Positions 8,557 to 15,590 of a stretch of 22,367 nucleotides of DNA are shown piece after piece. This stretch comes from Propionibacteriaceae bacterium (lineage in GTDB: Bacteria > Actinomycetota > Actinomycetes > Propionibacteriales > Propionibacteriaceae), in NCBI GenBank assembly GCA_009781325.1, contig WQYJ01000008.1:1-22367 (forward strand), written 5' to 3'. The number at the start of each line of letters is the position of its first letter. Positions within the stretch are counted from its first letter, which is position 1. The position numbers and the translations under genes are program-made. The notes beneath the pieces are model-generated. The model worked only from the letters and a program-made list of their open reading frames with translations. It searched no databases and had not been told where the DNA came from.

Positions 8557-9428
8557 CCCAACTCCTCGATCTTGTCCACATAACGATACCGGAGATCCTT
8601 GCGAACCAGCGAAAAGCCCGAGGACTGATAGAGGATTTGCGCACGGGTTTCTGCTTGATCAACCCAGAGTCGTACACTGTTGATTCCGCGCTGCTGGAAG
8701 TATTTCAGGCTGTGCTCCAGTAGTTGACGCCCCAGGCCAGCACCTTCGCGGGCTGGATCAACGCCGAGAATATAGATTTCACCGGTGTCATTGAGTTGCT
8801 TGGTCCACAGGAATCCGACCATTGTTTGGCTATGCCAGGCGATGAAAAGCCCGTGTGGATCGAACCAGTCGGAGTCGAAGCGGCGACGGAAATCATCCTT
8901 GGTCCAGCTTGCTTGTTCTGGATGGTGGGAAAAGGCCTTCGAATGGAGGGCAACAAGGTCGTCGAGGTCGTCGTCGCGGAAAGTCGTGATCGTGAATTGT
9001 GTGGATGCTGCTTTTATCGGAAAGGGGGCGTGGGCCTCCAAGATCAGAAGGGCGCGTACCTGTTCGTACCGGTGTTTCGCGCAGAACCCTCGTGCCGCAT
9101 CACAGTCACCAAAGGACCACAGTTCGGTATCAGGATCAATCTGTGTCACACAGTCCAGCAGGATTGAACCTAGGCCCTGGCGGCGGTACGCAGGGTCGAC
9201 AACGATCTGTGCGCTGGCGTCCTTCCACCAGGCATAGGCGGTGAGGTTGCCCGAGCGCCGAATAATCAGGTGATACTGGTCTTCATTCTCCTGCTGCGAC
9301 AAAGCGAGGACAGCCTGTTCATTCAGCGGAAAAACCCCATCGGTCCTCTCGGCTTTGTGGGCTAGGGCGATGACATCCTGCGCATCCGCAGCGGATAAGG
9401 AGTGTCGTCGATCGCAATCCATGGTCAT
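8553..9428 (-). CDS. mshD: Mycothiol synthase (tandem GNAT acetyltransferase)
   Basis: Last step of mycothiol synthesis: acetylates the cysteine amine of Cys-GlcN-Ins using acetyl-CoA. Its 291 residues hold two GNAT folds in tandem. The first has the acetyl-CoA loop in VVDPAYRRQGLGSILL (about 77-91). The second has GVDPAREGAGLGRQLL in the C-terminal half, followed by NSVRLWVDQAETRAQILYQS, typical of mycothiol synthases. The start ATG at 9428 overlaps the glnR-like stop (ATGA), and its own stop overlaps the ppk start (ATGA), so all three should be translated from one message. The glnR-mshD pairing matches the Rv0818-Rv0819 order recalled for Mycobacterium tuberculosis. The presence of mycothiol biosynthesis is strong evidence for an actinobacterial host. 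Confidence 0.88.
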   Translation of the reverse strand: MTMDCDRRHSLSAADAQDVIALAHKAERTDGVFPLNEQAVLALSQQENEDQYHLIIRRSGNLTAYAWWKDASAQIVVDPAYRRQGLGSILLDCVTQIDPDTELWSFGDCDAARGFCAKHRYEQVRALLILEAHAPFPIKAASTQFTITTFRDDDLDDLVALHSKAFSHHPEQASWTKDDFRRRFDSDWFDPHGLFIAWHSQTMVGFLWTKQLNDTGEIYILGVDPAREGAGLGRQLLEHSLKYFQQRGINSVRLWVDQAETRAQILYQSSGFSLVRKDLRYRYVDKIEELG

Positions 9429-10075
9429 CTACTGGTGAATCGATAACCCACGTTGCGAACAGTCCCGATCAGGGATTCGTACTCTGGTCCAAGCTTGGCC
9501 CGCAGACGGCGTACGTGAACATCGACGGTACGCGTACCTCCGTAGTAGTCGTACCCCCACACCTCGGTAAGAAGGTGTTCGCGGGCAAAGACCCGCCCTG
9601 GGTGTGTGGCTAGGTATTTCAACAGTTCGAACTCGGTGTAGGTCAGGTCGAGGGGCTCATTGTTCAGCCACACTGAGTACGCAGCTTCATCAATGACCAC
9701 CCCTCCGGCAGACACCCGACTAGGCGGTTCTTCCTCCGGGGTAGTCAGGGCCAACAGCCGAGCCTGAAGCTCAGCAGAACCAGCCCCATCCATCAGAAAG
9801 TCCTCGCAGCCCCAATCACTGGAGTAAGAAGCCAACCCCGCCTCATCCAGCACAACCAAACGAGGAATCACCACCCCAGCAGTGAAAAACATCTGGCAGA
9901 CATTCTTCGCAGAGTTCAAGTCAGAGCGCGCATCAATGATCACCACATCACAGGCAGCAGACTCAGTAAGCACCTGGTCCCGAGGCGACTTAACCCTCAC
10001 CTCATGGTTCAACCCCCCCAAACAAGGCAGAGGATCAGGCGCCGCACTAGATGTAATCAACAAAACCGCAGCCAT
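9425..10075 (-). CDS. glnR: GlnR-type orphan response regulator (OmpR family)
   Basis: Winged-helix DNA-binding regulator of 216 residues, first gene of the mshD-ppk operon. The C-terminal effector domain (about 122-216) is a clear OmpR/PhoB winged helix, with LDLTYTEFELLKYLATHPGR, REHLLTEVWGYDYYGGTRTV and VHVRRLRAKL. The N-terminal receiver is degenerate. An Asp sits at the phospho-acceptor position (VVIIDAR, Asp48), but the usual acidic pair near residue 10 is missing and the conserved Thr/Ser and Lys of a working receiver are not obvious. This is the pattern of GlnR, a phosphorylation-independent regulator of nitrogen assimilation. No histidine kinase is adjacent. The start ATG at 10075 has a strong AAGGAGG (complement of 10080-10086) just upstream. 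Assignment as GlnR rests on this pattern plus the mshD neighbour. Confidence 0.75.
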   Translation of the reverse strand: MAAVLLITSSAAPDPLPCLGGLNHEVRVKSPRDQVLTESAACDVVIIDARSDLNSAKNVCQMFFTAGVVIPRLVVLDEAGLASYSSDWGCEDFLMDGAGSAELQARLLALTTPEEEPPSRVSAGGVVIDEAAYSVWLNNEPLDLTYTEFELLKYLATHPGRVFAREHLLTEVWGYDYYGGTRTVDVHVRRLRAKLGPEYESLIGTVRNVGYRFTSR

Positions 10076-10450
10076 AACTCCTCCTTACGCTTTGAAGATT
10101 ACCGGATCTGCCTCTTCCTCCACCTATTCCCTGACAGGAAAAGGCAAGGTTTAGTGGAAAACCAGAGAAGTGGATACTGAGGTTGCCCAAGAATTCGGGA
10201 TAGTCTGTTGCGAGTCTATCGGCCTACGGGTACTCCTGCAGTTAGCCTTTCTGATGACCTGGATTATGGGGCGACAAGAGGGTATGCGGCTTTTACTCGG
10301 GAAGACAGCCGAATTGACAACCCTCCCCTGGGTATGAAAGATTGCTGTTCCGGGCAAGATTCAAAACTCTTCAGCAACGAAGCAAGTTGAGTTTGTTCTA
10401 TGGGTGTGTTCGAAATGCCGAGGAATTAAGTAAAAATGAAAGGAATCAAA
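10076..10450. other. Divergent intergenic region between the glnR operon and the secreted-peptide operon
   Basis: This 375-base gap separates two divergent operons and should carry both promoters. On the minus side the only clear signal is the ribosome site of glnR near its start. On the plus side a TTGACA at 10314-10319 is the best -35 candidate. Short frames in this region (for example 10208-10390) have no ribosome site and no recognisable protein, so no gene is called. Confidence 0.5.
10314..10342 (+). promoter_or_regulatory. Possible promoter of the secreted-peptide operon
   Basis: A perfect TTGACA (10314-10319) is followed after 17 bases by AAAGAT (10337-10342), which shares the A, A and T of a -10 box. 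It would leave a 5' leader of about 100 bases before the ATG at 10451. A second, weaker option is TTGAGT at 10387-10392. The location upstream of the operon supports a promoter, but the -10 match is poor. Confidence 0.35.
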
Positions 10451-10783
10451 ATGAAAAGGCTACTTGCAGTATCGATGGGTGTTTTTGTGATTCTTGGTTT
10501 TTCAGTGATGGGTGGATCTGTCGCAAATGCAGCCACAGCTGGAGGTACCAAACATGTCCCTGGAGTATCCTCTAACGGAACTACAACGACGTTTTCACAG
10601 AAGTGCTCGCCCAATTCAGCAACCAGGGCGCAGGCTTATATCAAAGTGGGAACGGTATCATCAACCTCTCCTCTCGGTGGTAAGGCTGCGGCAGTGTCGA
10701 CTCAGGCAACGGTGAAGTCTGCACCTGATATTACAATAAATCAGAATACTTGCACTTGGATACTAGCTAATCTTGTACCCTGA
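10451..10783 (+). CDS. Small secreted two-cysteine peptide, unknown (bacteriocin-like context)
   Basis: A 110-residue protein of unrecognised family. A textbook signal peptide occupies residues 1-27: basic MKR start, a hydrophobic core and a VANA|ATAGG cleavage site. That would release a mature chain of about 83 residues. The chain is rich in Thr, Ser, Gly, Ala and Val, nearly neutral, and has just two cysteines (KCSPN near the N-terminal third and NTCTW close to the C terminus), which could form one disulfide. Start: ATG at 10451 with AAAGGA six bases upstream. Another ATG at 10436 has a more distant ribosome site. Four bases downstream begins a lipoprotein gene, then an adaptor-ATPase-permease set, so it is probably the substrate or ligand of that transporter. 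It lacks the lactococcin-972 signature, and its function is unknown. Confidence 0.75.
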   Translation: MKRLLAVSMGVFVILGFSVMGGSVANAATAGGTKHVPGVSSNGTTTTFSQKCSPNSATRAQAYIKVGTVSSTSPLGGKAAAVSTQATVKSAPDITINQNTCTWILANLVP

Positions 10784-10787
10784 GGCT

Positions 10788-11495
10788 ATGTCTGAGCTTT
10801 GGAAAGTTCGGCGCAATAGAGTCACTGGTGTGCTGTCTGCTGGACTCATGGTTTGTTTATCAACGTTGCTGGGTGGGTGTATTTCTTCTGTTGAAACCCA
10901 TGTGGATGATGATGCTAAACGGTTAGCTCCAAGTATGGCTGTGCTCATTCGACAGGTGCTTGATTTAGACGGGGCTAACGGTTTCGGCGGCATGCTGACA
11001 GAGGATGAGCGGGAGATTCTCCGTCGGTCAGCGGAAGCCGGTTCGATTAGTGCCGTTGATTATGAAGCTTCACATTCGAGATTCATGACTTGTATGGACC
11101 AGCGTGGGGTACGCCCATCATATGAAAAAGGGCCGAATGGGGTCTACTATCTGCCGCCGTATGATACGAGGCTAGTTACGTTCACTGACGATGAATTATT
11201 TGCAGCCCAAGGTGCTTGTTTGTATTTGCATGACGCCGTCGAGCGACTTTATTCGATTCAACAGGCAAACCCGGGGTTATATGCCGATCAATATGTGGCG
11301 GGTGCCGCGTGTTTGCGAGCCGGTGGATATGTGGATGCGAGCTATGCAGGCAAGGAGTTGGAGGCCGCGATTGATGAGGCACTTGACTCTGCTGATCCTT
11401 CTGAATCTTTTCCTTTTGATCCTTACGAGCCGGGTGCAAATGCTTGTTTGCGAGCTGCTGGTTATTCTCTGTTTTTCTGGGATGGGCCGATCTAG
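10788..11495 (+). CDS. Lipoprotein with repeated C-x-x-x-x-G cysteine motifs, unknown
   Basis: A 235-residue protein anchored to the outer face of the membrane. The N terminus has basic residues, a hydrophobic stretch and a lipobox LLGGC followed by ISSVET, the signal of a diacylated lipoprotein. After the lipidated Cys there are four more cysteines, in TCMDQRGV, GACLYLHDAV, AACLRAGGY and NACLRAAGY. The last two are near repeats about 50 residues apart, so a fold held by two disulfides is likely. The chain is acidic. The ATG at 10788 is 4 bases after the stop of the secreted peptide. A TTG at 10773 in the same frame would overlap that gene and is less likely. I recall similar Cys-Met/Leu-Arg-x-x-Gly proteins beside actinobacterial efflux ABC operons, but no function is established. 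Confidence 0.75.
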   Translation: MSELWKVRRNRVTGVLSAGLMVCLSTLLGGCISSVETHVDDDAKRLAPSMAVLIRQVLDLDGANGFGGMLTEDEREILRRSAEAGSISAVDYEASHSRFMTCMDQRGVRPSYEKGPNGVYYLPPYDTRLVTFTDDELFAAQGACLYLHDAVERLYSIQQANPGLYADQYVAGAACLRAGGYVDASYAGKELEAAIDEALDSADPSESFPFDPYEPGANACLRAAGYSLFFWDGPI

Positions 11496-11498
11496 CGT

Positions 11499-12557
11499 AT
11501 GAAAGACAAATTGATTCATCAAAGGTCGCGCCCTCATGGATTCCGAGCGGTTGTGGCGATCATTGCTGTGATGCTCGTTTGCTTAGGTGTGGTTATTGGT
11601 TTGATCGTGGTACCAGTTGATCCACCAAAGGACTTGACGGACGATGTTGACTCGTTGTATGCCCCGGTCACGGTTCAAGAGTTTGATGATCCGAGAGCGA
11701 TTTATGTGATATATGACACTGGTCTGGATGTGCCGCTTGTAGCCCACACATCGGGTGTGGTGACTCGTATTCCCGAGGGTCGTCAGGTGGACTCTGGCGG
11801 CACTGTTGTGACTGTGGATGCAATCCCACTGATCGGGTTGGCGACAGCAGTGCCTCTATACAGAGATCTGGAATGGGGTGATGAGGGACAGGATGTCCGC
11901 GCACTCAATCAAGAGTTGGCTCGGTTAGGGTTTGGCACGCCTGATTCTCCCCGATTCACAGAGGACACTCGAGCAGCCTGGGTCTCGTTGCAGAAGAAGT
12001 GTGGGGTTGTTTCTCCTGAGCGGGTTGTCAATCTGGCGAGCGTAGTCTGGTTGCCAGCCGCACGGGTTCAGGTGGTGAAGTGGAATTTTTCTTTGGGAGC
12101 CCTGTTGCCAGCAGATGGGGTTTTGGGTACGGTGCCTGGGTTTGTCGATTCGGCCCGGGTTGCGGCGACTGATGGAAGCATTATTGCTACCGAGGGGCGT
12201 ACCGTCACTGTTGCTAATCAGACCACGGTTTTCCCCGATGATGGGATCATCACGGATCCTGACTTTCTGGAAGCCACTATCGGCACATCCAAGTTGGTCT
12301 CATCTGATGGGGTGGAGTTTCTTCGCCAGGCTCAGGGAACAACCCAACTCGACCAGCCACTGACGGTGTTGGCTGTCCCGCCTACAGCAGTTTTTGCGAT
12401 TAAGGCTAGCGCAGCTTGCGTGGAAGTAGATGGTGTCGGGATTCCAGTGACGATAGTGGGTTCGTCTCTGGGTGTCACGTTGGTGACGACCAGCGATGGT
12501 TCTCAGCCATCTCAAGTAGCCATCGGAGCAGGCATCACACTGAATGAGTGTGCATGA
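11499..12557 (+). CDS. Membrane-anchored efflux adaptor (HlyD/MacA type) with peptidoglycan-binding domain
   Basis: Probable periplasmic-adaptor-like subunit of the ABC exporter, 352 residues. One N-terminal transmembrane helix (about 16-38) anchors it. The first extracytoplasmic part (about 60-110) resembles half of a biotinyl-lipoyl domain (AHTSGVVTRIPEGRQVDSGG). A PG_binding_1-like domain follows at about 122-170 (LEWGDEGQDVRALNQELARL), in the place where Gram-negative MacA has its helical hairpin. The second half (about 200-350) carries beta-rich adaptor segments. It starts at the ATG at 11499, 3 bases after the lipoprotein stop, and has no strong ribosome site, so reinitiation is likely. 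The ATGA at its end overlaps the ATPase start. Similar adaptor-ATPase-permease triplets are common in actinomycetes (recalled), often with unknown substrates. Confidence 0.8.
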   Translation: MKDKLIHQRSRPHGFRAVVAIIAVMLVCLGVVIGLIVVPVDPPKDLTDDVDSLYAPVTVQEFDDPRAIYVIYDTGLDVPLVAHTSGVVTRIPEGRQVDSGGTVVTVDAIPLIGLATAVPLYRDLEWGDEGQDVRALNQELARLGFGTPDSPRFTEDTRAAWVSLQKKCGVVSPERVVNLASVVWLPAARVQVVKWNFSLGALLPADGVLGTVPGFVDSARVAATDGSIIATEGRTVTVANQTTVFPDDGIITDPDFLEATIGTSKLVSSDGVEFLRQAQGTTQLDQPLTVLAVPPTAVFAIKASAACVEVDGVGIPVTIVGSSLGVTLVTTSDGSQPSQVAIGAGITLNECA

Positions 12558-13186
12558 CTGACCAGGTCTGTGTAACTGCGGAAAATCTTGGGCACCGTTT
12601 TCCTGGGACGGATTGGCTGTTTTCGGATTTGAACTTTTCCTTAAATCCAGGCGAGGTGATTTGTGTTACAGGTCCTTCTGGCAGTGGAAAATCAACATTG
12701 TTATCGCTGCTCGCCGGGTGGGAAAAGCCCACGTCGGGTGCGGTTCATCGTACCGGTGTCGAGCGTGTTCAGTGGGTGTTTCAGAATCCTTATGGTGTGC
12801 CGCATCGCAGCGTAGCAGATCATGTCGGGTTCCCGTTGCTCCAGCAGGGGCTTAGTCGGTTGGATGCTGACACAAAAGCCCGGGATTTGCTGGCTCGCTT
12901 CGGCCTTGGAGCGACTGCTGACAGGGAGTTTTCCGCTCTGTCAGGAGGTGAGGCTCAGCGGCTGATGCTGGCGAGGGCTCTTGCGGTATCACCAGATCTG
13001 CTGCTGGTTGATGAACCGACCGCTCAGTTGGATCGGGTGATGGCTGCGAGTGTGGCGAAAACGCTGACCCACCTGGCTCAGGAAGATGTGATTGTCGTTA
13101 TTGCCTCGCATGATACAGATGTCGTGAGTCAAGCCAGCTACCTCATCGATCTCGGTGTGACCCATGCTGAAGTAGGTTCAGAATGA
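12554..13186 (+). CDS. ABC transporter ATP-binding protein (MacB/LolD type)
   Basis: Cytoplasmic ATPase of 210 residues, driving the exporter whose other parts flank it. Complete motifs: Walker A GPSGSGKST (40-48), Q-loop VFQNPYGV (Gln77), signature ALSGGEAQR (128-136), Walker B LLLVDEPTAQLD (Asp153, Glu154) and H-loop His186 in IASHDTDV. The short length and close linkage to an FtsX-like permease place it in the MacB/LolD/FtsE group, which performs mechanical or export work rather than import. ATG at 12554 overlaps the adaptor stop, and its own stop overlaps the permease start (both ATGA), which implies coupled translation and fixed stoichiometry. Confidence 0.9.
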   Translation: MTDQVCVTAENLGHRFPGTDWLFSDLNFSLNPGEVICVTGPSGSGKSTLLSLLAGWEKPTSGAVHRTGVERVQWVFQNPYGVPHRSVADHVGFPLLQQGLSRLDADTKARDLLARFGLGATADREFSALSGGEAQRLMLARALAVSPDLLLVDEPTAQLDRVMAASVAKTLTHLAQEDVIVVIASHDTDVVSQASYLIDLGVTHAEVGSE

Positions 13187-14241
13187 GGTTCTCCACGATC
13201 ATTGACGAGGCACAACGAAACGTGGTGAGCGGGACCACGCGAATGGGTGTGGGTTTCCTTGTCGTGAGCGCTCTCTTGGCGGTGCTTGCTCTAGCAGACC
13301 TTCTCACTATTGCGGGTATCCAGAACACAACAGAACGCTACGTTGCCTCAGGTTCCGCAACACGAGGGCTGGTGGCAGCCCATTCCGTAGACGCCACAGC
13401 CTGCGATGCGTTGGCGAGCATCGACACGATTCAGAGCAGCGGTGCCATGGTCTCCAGCACCGCGCTGAGATTTTCGGCAGCCCCGGCGGTTTCGGTGCAA
13501 ACCTTCGCAGCAAGCCCGGGTTTCTCCGCTGTTCTCGACATCACTGACCCCGTACCAGGGGGCGTCTGGATGGAAGCCAACTTGGCTGCCACGCTTCATG
13601 CCAGAGTGGGGGATATCATGCCCACGCAGTTGGGTGTCATCCAAGTGGGAGGCATCTTTGCGTGGCCTCAAGATGGCCGAGACCAAAGACTGAGCTTCGC
13701 CATTGTGATCCCACGGCTGCCCAGTGAAGCCTTTGATGAGTGCTGGATCACGGCTTGGCCGATCAATGACGCCAACGATATTCTCTTGCGTTCCACTCAG
13801 TTGGCGATGTCATCACCAGGAGAGATCGGTCAGATCAACACGCGTCTTGGGACTAATTACGATGCTTATGCAGAGTTCTCAATGCGACTCACTCGCTTTA
13901 CACCACTTGGAGCACTAGTGGTTGGTCTATCGGTCGGGTACGCCTTGTCCCGACTGCGCCGCTTAGAGTACGCCAGCGCTCTCCATGCAGGACAAACAAG
14001 ATCCGCTCAATTGCTCACCTGTGCGTTTGAAGCCCTCACATGGAGTGCACCCTCTGCCCTCTTGCTGATCGTAATCATCTGGGCTGTCACCGCAGCTTTC
14101 TCAATTGGAGAGACGAATGCTGTACTAGGCATCGTCGGGAGGGTGCCGCTCATTGGTGCCGCTGCGTCCATCCTCGGGGCAATGATCGGCTGTGCCCAAG
14201 TCCGCGAGAGAAACTTTTTCCGCATGTTCAAGAATCGTTAG
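13183..14241 (+). CDS. FtsX/MacB-type ABC transporter permease
   Basis: Membrane subunit of the exporter, 352 residues. The topology is that of MacB/FtsX. One helix lies near the N terminus (about 21-45, GFLVVSALLAVLALADLLTI) and a large outside domain (about 50-240) contains no hydrophobic segment. Three C-terminal helices follow (TPLGALVVGLSVGYALS, SAPSALLLIVIIWAVTAAF, VPLIGAAASILGAMIG). It is the last gene of the operon. A palindrome-rich 77-base gap separates it from the convergent nuclease-like gene. As the ATPase partner is intact, the system looks functional. Its cargo is unknown, and the small secreted peptide at the head of the operon is the obvious candidate. Confidence 0.85.
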   Translation: MRFSTIIDEAQRNVVSGTTRMGVGFLVVSALLAVLALADLLTIAGIQNTTERYVASGSATRGLVAAHSVDATACDALASIDTIQSSGAMVSSTALRFSAAPAVSVQTFAASPGFSAVLDITDPVPGGVWMEANLAATLHARVGDIMPTQLGVIQVGGIFAWPQDGRDQRLSFAIVIPRLPSEAFDECWITAWPINDANDILLRSTQLAMSSPGEIGQINTRLGTNYDAYAEFSMRLTRFTPLGALVVGLSVGYALSRLRRLEYASALHAGQTRSAQLLTCAFEALTWSAPSALLLIVIIWAVTAAFSIGETNAVLGIVGRVPLIGAAASILGAMIGCAQVRERNFFRMFKNR

Positions 14242-14251
14242 CCTTGGATCG

Positions 14252-14280
14252 CTGAATTCGGGTTTCAACACTGAATTCAG
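14252..14280. terminator. Palindromic hairpin between convergent genes
   Basis: CTGAATTC at 14252-14259 and GAATTCAG at 14273-14280 are exact inverted copies separated by 13 bases. The second copy is also part of the 10-base perfect palindrome CTGAATTCAG. The site lies just after the permease stop and before the end of the opposing gene, where a terminator would be expected. There is no T-run, so the role is uncertain. Confidence 0.35.
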
Positions 14281-14318
14281 GACCAGCAATACTGAGAATC
14301 ATTCACGTATTGGCTGGG

Positions 14319-15245
14319 CTACCACCTGGTGGATAGTCGGCTTCGGCGGAGGAGGAGAGCTGATTCTATTGAGCGCACGATGTCATGTGGTTGGCGGAGT
14401 TGGTCGCTTGTTATGGTGATGATCAGCCAGCCTTCGTCCTGAAGGATTCGGCGCCGTTTGGCATCGATCTCCATTTGCTGTCGGCTTCCGACATGAACTG
14501 CACCGTCGTACTCAACACCAACTCTTTCCTGTTCGTACCCCATGTCGAGATGAAAGGTGCGACCAACCGTAGGACAGTGAACTGGAAGATTCACCATGGG
14601 TTCAGGCAGACCGGCTTGAACGAGGAGAAGGCGGGTACGGGTTTCGAACAGTGAATCTGTACCAGGACGTACCCACCTCACAACGCTTCTTACCTGCTTG
14701 ACCCCGCCCTGCCCAGCTAGTCCATCAAGTTCAGTCATAAGTTCTTCCATCGTCAGCAAGGGATTCTGACGACGAACTAATCCATCACCAATTTCAACGA
14801 GGGCGTTATTTGATGCTCCCCGAATCTGAATCCAGTGCTGGACTGGGTTTTGCAGAGGTAAGTCATGGACCCGAGCTGTCGCTGTAGGTATTGCTGAACT
14901 TCGGTGAGCAATGACATCTCGCCGAATGGGCCTGGGAACATCTCGGTGAATAAGCAGATGGCAGTTCGTCCAATCCCCAACACTTTCAGGAAGTGCCACA
15001 CCTAGAACCTGAAGAGCGGTGGGGCCATAGAGAACCGCACCCTTGTCAGGGTACGCAGCCAGGATGCCCTGCATCTTGACAATGAACTCATCCCTCCGCT
15101 GCTGCCATTCATCGCAACCAGGTACGGAGACAATACGTGCATAAACTCCATTGATTAGTCGCTGATAACCCAAGCGAGTATGGTTCCTGGCAGTAATAAC
15201 ACCAGATCGTGCCAAGTGCATCTCAGCTACAACAGTAGAAGGCAT
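14319..15245 (-). CDS. AbiEi-like / DUF559 endonuclease-fold protein
   Basis: A 308-residue protein of a family frequent in actinomycete genomes. The N-terminal part (TVVAEMHLARSGVITARN, GYQRLINGVYARIVSVPG) looks like the winged-helix/AbiEi-type module of abortive-infection antitoxins. The C-terminal part is a DUF559/Vsr-like PD-(D/E)xK fold. Its acidic residues lie in FHLDMGYEQERVGVEYDG, followed by DAKRRRILQDEGWLIITIT, the usual final strand with its basic helix. The preferred start is the ATG at 15245 with a weak AGAAGA upstream. A GTG at 15290 would add 15 residues but has no ribosome site. No toxin partner is adjacent. Nuclease activity and any phage-defence role are inference. It is bordered upstream by the repeat-rich region. 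Confidence 0.7.
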   Translation of the reverse strand: MPSTVVAEMHLARSGVITARNHTRLGYQRLINGVYARIVSVPGCDEWQQRRDEFIVKMQGILAAYPDKGAVLYGPTALQVLGVALPESVGDWTNCHLLIHRDVPRPIRRDVIAHRSSAIPTATARVHDLPLQNPVQHWIQIRGASNNALVEIGDGLVRRQNPLLTMEELMTELDGLAGQGGVKQVRSVVRWVRPGTDSLFETRTRLLLVQAGLPEPMVNLPVHCPTVGRTFHLDMGYEQERVGVEYDGAVHVGSRQQMEIDAKRRRILQDEGWLIITITSDQLRQPHDIVRSIESALLLRRSRLSTRW

Positions 15246-15305
15246 TCTTCTACTGTTCCCTATTCTGTACGAGCGTGGGAAGTTATCCACAGGTTTATTT
15301 GAAAA

Positions 15306-15370
15306 GGGAAAAACTTGCCCATTCCGTAACCCTATGCCCCTCCCTATTCGGAAGTGGTAAGTTTTTCCCC
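15306..15370. repeat. 65-bp imperfect hairpin repeat, unit 1
   Basis: GGGAAAAACTTGCCCATTCC at the left end pairs with its near complement ending in GTAAGTTTTTCCC at the right, giving a stem of about 21 bp around a C-rich loop. The unit starts about 60 bases upstream of the AbiEi-like gene start, so it may lie in that gene's promoter or leader region. Confidence 0.75.
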
Positions 15371-15387
15371 GAAATACCTGGTTTTAA

Positions 15388-15452
15388 GGGGAAATACTTG
15401 CCCATTCCGTATTGGGAGGGGTGATTTTATTCGGAAGTGGCAAGTTTTTCCC
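15388..15452. repeat. 65-bp imperfect hairpin repeat, unit 2 (inverted copy of unit 1)
   Basis: The same unit as 15306-15370 in opposite orientation, after a 17-base spacer. Its left end GGGAAATACTTGCCCATTCC and right end GGCAAGTTTTTCCC pair with each other and also with unit 1. The region could therefore fold as two separate hairpins or one large one. Confidence 0.75.
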
Positions 15453-15590
15453 TTTGTTTATGGTGTGGGTGAAATCTGGTAGGTCATCGGCTCGGGGACT
15501 CCTGCGGAATCCAGTTGAGAGATCAGTTGCAGATTAGAAGGTGGTGATCTGTGGTTGAGTTGGACGTGCTAGGAAGGGGTTTCGCACTAG
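15453..15590. other. Short non-coding spacer, nothing recognised
   Basis: Between the hairpin units and the foldback element I see no convincing gene, tRNA or promoter. CTGG near 15476 and CCAG near 15513 could pair, but this is weak. Confidence 0.4.

Noticed and set aside
10451..10783. Lactococcin 972 family bacteriocin
   Set aside because: The operon setting is similar, but the mature peptide lacks the Gly-Gly-x-Trp start and the aromatic and His-rich pattern that I recall for that family, and it has cysteines instead.
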